Source: Hedera helix (lineage: Eukaryota > Streptophyta > Magnoliopsida > Apiales > Araliaceae). From it: a stretch of 64,000 nucleotides of DNA. A program made the translations under genes and the position numbers. The notes below the pieces were generated by a model. The model saw only the letters and a list, made by a program, of their open reading frames with translations. It was not told the DNA's origin and searched no databases. Of the stretch, positions 58,341-64,000 are shown in pieces (the first letter of the stretch is position 1; every line of letters begins with the position of its first letter). The stretch is taken from positions 42,071,023-42,135,022 of the forward strand of contig OX359273.1 in the NCBI GenBank assembly GCA_947179155.2. The letters run 5' to 3'.

Positions 58341-61300
58341 ATGGCCGGCGGTGGTCCTATCGCTCCCGGAAACGGGAAGGCATATCCGGGCAACCTCACT
58401 TTATATGTCACCATAACATGCATTGTTGCTGCCATGGGAGGCCTTATCTTTGGTTATGATATCGGAATTTCAGGTACCCAAATTTTTTTTTTTTTTTTTA
58501 TCTTTTTAATAGTGAAAAGAAATTAATTAATGGGTTTTGTTTAATTTTTGGTTAGGTGGAGTGACAACTTCGGATTCATTTTTGAAGAAATTCTTCCCAT
58601 CTGTATACAGAAAACAGAAAGCCGATGATTCGACGAATCAGTACTGTAAATTTGACAGCCAGACACTAACGATGTTCACGTCGTCCTTGTACTTGGCGGC
58701 ACTTCTTTCCTCAATTGTGGCTTCGTGGGTCACACGTAGATTGGGTCGAAAACTGTCAATGCTCGCCGGCGGTGTCCTGTTTTGCACCGGCGCTTTAATC
58801 AACGGCTTTGCTAAGAACGTCGGCATGCTCATTATTGGTCGGATTTTGCTCGGTTTTGGTATTGGATTTGCCAATCAGGTAACTACTTAATTCAAAAATC
58901 CATTCTATCATTTTATTTTCTTTAAGTGAAGGTATTTCTTCATTTGTTGTGAATAATTCTGTGTGAAAATTTGACCGATCTAATCTAAAATCACATACTT
59001 ACAACCGACAATGATAAATAATAGAAGAGGTACACAAGTTAAACGAGTTGTTGAAATAGTACAATGTGTTGTTTTCAGAAACAACACAACTCGCAAAGGA
59101 ATATCCTTTTGTATTCATACGGATGTGTTTATTTCAAGAATTTTAGCTGGTTTTGTCTTGTAACTCTTGTACTATGTCATTTTTTATTCTTTTTTTTGTT
59201 TTCTTTTGGAAACTTTGCTTGGTGGGATTTTTTTTGGATTCGAAAAATTGTTCTGCCTTTTAGAACTATTTCAAATCAAGAAAAAGTAGGAACTCCAAGT
59301 TTTTGGGTTGGTGGTAGACGGTATGAAACTTTTTACTTTTACCCCGGTCAGATCTGGTTGGTAATTTATTACTTCTTATCAGAGAAGTGTTGATGATAAC
59401 GGAGGTTTTGCTTTTGCCATATAGTTGACTGACGGAGTGGGTCTGAGCCAAATTGGTTCTTTAATTCTTTTCTTTTATTTTTTTAAAATAAAAAAACTGC
59501 AAAGTAAACAGACCTTTCAATTTGATTCAGAATTTCTCTAAACTCTATTACTCTTTCTGTTATTATTATTTTTTTCCTGTCATTTAGTAATGAATCTGGT
59601 TTGAGGTGGTTGTGTTGTCGCATTATTATTACTGTTATTTTTTTTGTGGTAATTTGAGCAGAATTTTAACATTCTTGCATTTGAAAAGAATGAATCTCAA
59701 GACTTCATGCATTCAAAATCTTATGAGTAGTTATTTATTATTGATTACTATAAGTCCAATTTAAATTGAACAAGGTATCCATAATTATTTCTGAAGGCAT
59801 ATTTATTAAATTAAATAGAAGGAGAGATAACTGTGACGAAGTCATACAAGCCCTATTTTTCTTTGGACATGACGTCTCCGTATACTAATTTCTACCATTA
59901 TTTGCTCGTGAATGAGACGGGGTTGAATAGAAACAAAGTCTAAACAATTTGAGAAGGCTTAAATTGCAGGTTGTTTATTACTAATATTGAATTGCAATTG
60001 TGTGCTGTTTTTCTTTGTTTTGATTAGAATAATGACATGAACATAGGGTCCCACAACATGGGCAACTTTTATTTTTTTGCTTAATTATTATCTTAAAATT
60101 GTTTAAATGTTTATGATAAGATGAATATGAATATAACAACAATTATTCTGTCAAATAAATCGAGGAATTTAGGCTTTGTTCATTTGATTTATTTACTAAA
60201 ATCAGTGTTATTGATGTCGAATTACAGTCCGTGCCACTCTATCTTTCTGAAATGGCACCTTACAAATACAGAGGAGCACTCAACATTGGGTTTCAATTAT
60301 CAATCACAGTTGGTATCCTTGTAGCCAACATTTTGAACTATTTCTTTGCCAAGATTAAAGGCGGCTGGGGATGGCGTTTGAGCTTGGGAGGAGCCATGGT
60401 CCCTGCACTAATCATCACCGTTGGTTCAATTCTCCTCCCTGAAACCCCAAACTCCATGATTGAAACTGGCAAGCAAGAAAAGGCCAGGACTCAACTCATC
60501 AGAATCCGCGGTGTCTCTAATGTTGATGAGGAGTTTAATGATCTAATCGCCGCAAGTGAAGCCTCTAAGCAAGTGGAACATCCGTGGAGAAACCTATTGC
60601 AAAAAAAGTATAGGCCACAACTAACAATGGCTATACTTATTCCATTTTTCCAGCAACTTACTGGCATTAATGTTATTATGTTTTACGCCCCGGTGTTATT
60701 TAAAACTATCGGATTTGGGAGCGATGCGTCTCTAATGTCGGCTGTGATCACTGGTAGTGTAAATGTAGCTGCAACTGTTGTGTCAATAATATATGTTGAT
60801 AAGTTAGGGCGACGATTTCTTTTCCTTCAGGGTGGTGCACAAATGCTGATTTGCCAGGTATTAATTATGACTTCTACATATTAGTATTTGATTACACTGT
60901 AATTTTATTGTGAAGTTAATTTATTTTTTTTGGGTACAGATTATTGTTGCAGTTTGCATAGGTGTGAAATTTGGAACTGATGGGGAACCTGGTAAGTTAC
61001 CAAAGTGGTATGCTATTGTGGTGGTGCTGTTCATATGTGTATACGTTGCTGGATTTGCTTGGTCTTGGGGGCCTTTAGGCTGGTTGGTGCCTAGTGAAAT
61101 TTTCCCACTAGAAATCCGTTCGGCTGCTCAGAGTATCAATGTTTCTGTAAACATGGTGTTCACTTTTATTATAGCTCAAGTCTTTTTAACAATGCTATGC
61201 CACTTCAAATTCGGTCTGTTTTTGTTCTTCGCGTTCTGGGTGTTGGTCATGACCATTTTCATATTCTTCTTCTTGCCGGAGACTAAGGGAATCCCGATCG

Positions 61301-61416
61301 AAGAGATGGTGATTGTATGGAAGCAGCATTGGTTCTGGTCTAGGTTCATGGTTGATGTTGATTATCCGGGAGGAATTGAAATGGGCAATGGAGGTGCTCC
61401 TGTCAAGCAAATTTGA
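58341..61416 (+). CDS. Sugar transport protein (hexose/H+ symporter), copy 2
   Basis: Paralogue of the gene at 16679-25408. Exons 58341-58473, 58556-58878, 60228-60857 and 60940-61416; 520 codons; introns 82, 1349 and 82 bp, all GT-AG. Exon 1 is identical to copy 1. It keeps the family-typical MFYAPVLF around residue 306, G at 316 and RSAAQS at 423-428, where copy 1 has changed. D40, R140, Q175, Q294, Q295, C75 and C449 are all present. Role: proton-coupled hexose uptake at the plasma membrane, with twelve membrane spans expected. No transposon interrupts it. The nearest upstream retroelement ends about 6 kb away at 52382, so this is the likelier functional reference copy. Confidence 0.96.
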
Positions 61417-64000
61417 TCATATTTATATAAATCCTCTGTTCTTGGTTTTTATTCGAGTAGTACTGGTAGTACATACTGGTGGTTATCAATTGTAGCTCTC
61501 AATTTACATCTTGTCAGTGGGATTTATACTAATGAATATAGAATGTTGTATGCATGTATGAGCTCTAGAGATTACACTTTTTTCACTTATTATTCAAGCC
61601 ATTGCAGTATTTATCATTTCAAATTTGTTTTTACATGACAGATTCATGGAAACTGTAGGTGCCAAAAGTTTGATGATGAACAGACTTGTTCAATTTGTGT
61701 GGGGAAGATGAAATTTTAATGCAAATATGAGCCGCTAATGTGCATTTGAGGCTATTATCATTAAAAGATTCTACAAATCTTAAGAATCTCCGTCATTTTC
61801 TGAATCTGGGCTTGTGCCCGAGTATAATAAGACTTTGGGGGATATGTCGTATGGATCAATGCATCAATTACGGATCAAAAAATGGCAAGAACTCAGAACA
61901 TGCATGCAGTTACTTTTTGCTTTGACTTATTGACTATGAGCAATTTGGTTACTGTCACAGGCTGGAAATAAAAGATAAATGTACTGCAGCACATGCCTTT
62001 CAAGTGAATAAAAATAATTATGATGATGTTACTTACGCCCTGCCATATTTTAGTGGGGGCCAAAAATTAATCTCACATGGGGACTCTTGACAAATTACAA
62101 AGAGATTTGCAAACAGCCCAATTGGGCTATGATTCTGGTTCTTTTCCTAGGCAAAGTTACGAAAAGATCAAGGGAACATTATGTCAAAGATGTCTTTTAA
62201 AATATTACACAAAGAGGGGAATGAATAGGTCAAAATATTAAGAACACGTTATAACAGAGCCTTTATTATGATTGATTACTTGTATTTTAGTAGTTACTGT
62301 ATAATACGTATTTTCACAATAATATATATTGATTGTATAATATTTAATTTAGCAGTACCATCAGAAATTGTTCTTCTAGACAAGATACTTCGATTAATGT
62401 TTTCATTGGGTGTGATTAGTTTGTTTTTAGTAGTGTTATGTGGGGATTAGATCCTCTCCCATTAATGTCTCCTCTTCCGCTTGTGTATGTCTATCTAAAT
62501 TATATGAATTTTAATGGAGTATATGGTCAAATACGAGTCTTTTAAGATAAAATAAAAATTATATGTAATATAGACATTTCTCTTCCACTCATGTGTATAT
62601 ATAACTAACCGACGCAATCCGTTACGTCATCAATTACGTGAAAATTTGTATTATTAAAGTATTCATATTTGACTAATTTGCATTTTCTCATCTTTTTTTT
62701 TCCTAATTACCCACTCTATGTATGGATAAGACTTTCCACAAATCAATGAATAATCTTTTGTCAGACATAATCAATGAATAAATGATGACCACCCTAAGCA
62801 CAAAAACTTGCTTTAGTATAACGTGGGAATCGAATTTTCACATGTTTTAGATTACTACGAATCACTCCTTTACGTGCTTGCAATAATGAGATTTTGAAAG
62901 GGTTTTGGGTGACAAACTATGAGCAATGAAGTTACTTCATCTTGCTTACACCAGACCTCTCAAGAAAAAGTGAGGGGTGATGTAATTGGATCTCTCACGG
63001 GCTTGATTGTCAATTTTAATGAAACAAAGGTGAAGGAACAATATGTCGTGACCCTACCACCACCACAAACTCCACTACTTAATTCAACCGGCTTCACTTT
63101 TTGCACATGACAACGTACGAATCTAGTCATTTTTGTCACGGATTTTGATAATACCCAAAAAAAATTAAATGAAAAAGGAAGAAGAATCACATGATTCTCT
63201 ACACTTTGAAGTCCCAATTTGAAGCACCTTTGCCTCTCCTAAAAATCCTTTCTGGATATGGTTGTGGATAGAGATATGGATAATTTGATCTTCCCCCCCT
63301 TCTCTTTTCATTTGCAAATCTAACTGAACTTTGCATTAAAGAAGGACACACAAAAGTATGTAAGTCGTACAATCTAGATGCCTATAGAGAACAAATCTTT
63401 TTAGTCTTTCTTTGGCCCTCTGTGAAACTTGTAGTGTATGTTTGTAGTAGTAAAAAGGCATCTTGTACTCCATCAGTCTCACAGTAAGACTGCTATTTTC
63501 TTTGAAAAATTAATTTAAAATATTTTTAAATTTAAAATTGACACGATTCATTTAAAATTTTAAAATAATAAATTTTATAACTAATAATACCTTTAATAAC
63601 TGTATTGACATAACTAATTGAATTTATGTCAATTTTGAGTTTAAAAATATTTCATATTGACTTTTTAAAAGTCAATATTAATCTTATAATTTATAACTAA
63701 AAAAGTATTAAAAGAGAAAAAGTCTCATTTGTTTTGATAATAGTATATATGACTAATGTCCTTAAGATTATGATCACTAAGGCTGAAAAATGAACTAAAC
63801 GGTTCGAGCTCGATTTTTACCCGTTCGACTAAAAGTTTAATTCAAAATATAAACGATTCAAATATGAACAAAATTTAAAATTTGATAAATTACTCGAATC
63901 TTTTCAAATTATGATTTTTTATTGATACTTAGATCATATTCTCTCAAAAAGTTCAAACTGTTCGGACTTAATTTGATATCATATCCGATTTGATAGCTAA
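61417..64000. other. 3' UTR and intergenic
   Basis: 61417-61900 matches the copy 1 3' region (25409-25934) with a few indels. From 61901 the sequence is unique in the window. I recognise no gene; the open frame at 62919-63110 lacks any known motif. The end (about 63790-63870) has gttcgagctcg and cgttcgac motifs found in many plant repeats, too little to classify. Confidence 0.5.
63468..63715. mobile_element. Stowaway-like foldback MITE
   Basis: The left end gtactccatcagtctcacag fits the plant Stowaway terminus type. aaaatatttttaaatttaaa near 63515 pairs with tttaaaaatatttcatattg near 63640, and tcaattttgag with its counterpart. The right end is degenerate. Confidence 0.5.

Larger units (their letters stand above)
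36306..61900 (+). repeat. Segmental duplication, copy 2
   Basis: Second copy of the unit at 1-25934, same orientation. It carries the STP paralogue with the shorter intron 2 and the 11.1 kb provirus. Segments present here but absent from copy 1 include 38322-38487, about 38993-39329, 40937-52076, 53367-54214, 55943-56100 and about 56190-57020. Segments absent here include the copy 1 insertions at 4049-6700, 10161-10562, 11840-15779 and 18156-23820. Confidence 0.93.

Noticed and set aside
62919..63217. Overlapping ORFs on both strands as a small gene
   Set aside because: Neither strand shows a family motif, and the region has no counterpart or supporting signals.

Overview
The window is AT-rich plant nuclear DNA, most likely from a eudicot. 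Evidence for this is spliced genes with GT-AG introns, a plant-type sugar transport protein (STP) gene, plant Ty3/gypsy chromoviruses with tRNA-Met primer sites, and many small inverted-repeat transposons. No rRNA, tRNA, CRISPR array or bacterial gene organisation was seen.

The layout is governed by a direct segmental duplication. Copy 1 spans 1 to about 25934 and may start left of the window. Copy 2 spans 36306 to about 61900. Each copy ends with a complete four-exon hexose/H+ symporter gene of 520 codons (16679-25408 and 58341-61416), both on the + strand. The proteins differ at 11 residues by my count. Copy 2 keeps a compact intron 2 of 1.35 kb. Copy 1 has a 7.0 kb intron 2 because a decayed chromovirus (18156-23820, minus strand, TSD AACTG) landed in it.

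Most remaining bases are retroelements. A solo LTR with TSD TATAA sits at the same place in both copies (3459-8258 and 39913-52382), so it predates the duplication. In copy 1 it is split by a second solo LTR in opposite orientation (4049-6700, TSD GCGTT). In copy 2 it is split by an 11.1 kb provirus (40937-52076) with one uninterrupted 1543-codon gag-pol frame. The flanks and 3' LTR of that provirus suggest recombination between two separate insertions. Copy 1 also carries a 3.94 kb solo LTR (11840-15779, TSD AATAA) about 0.9 kb upstream of its STP gene. Smaller copy-specific insertions include two related hAT-type MITEs with 8-bp TSDs and a 158-bp foldback MITE.

The 10.4 kb spacer (25935-36305) holds no intact gene that I recognise. 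It has an armadillo-repeat gene fragment beginning exactly where copy 1 homology ends, an array of about 100-bp repeats abutting a glycerol-3-phosphate acyltransferase fragment, several AT microsatellites and a dispersed repeat pair. The right end (61900-64000) is intergenic with one Stowaway-like element.

Functionally, the host genes visible are two paralogous plasma-membrane hexose importers. Everything else is mobile DNA or debris that shows how the two copies diverged after duplication. I found no clearly new biological system; the most informative signals are the chimeric provirus, the repeat array joined to the acyltransferase fragment, and the record of events after duplication.
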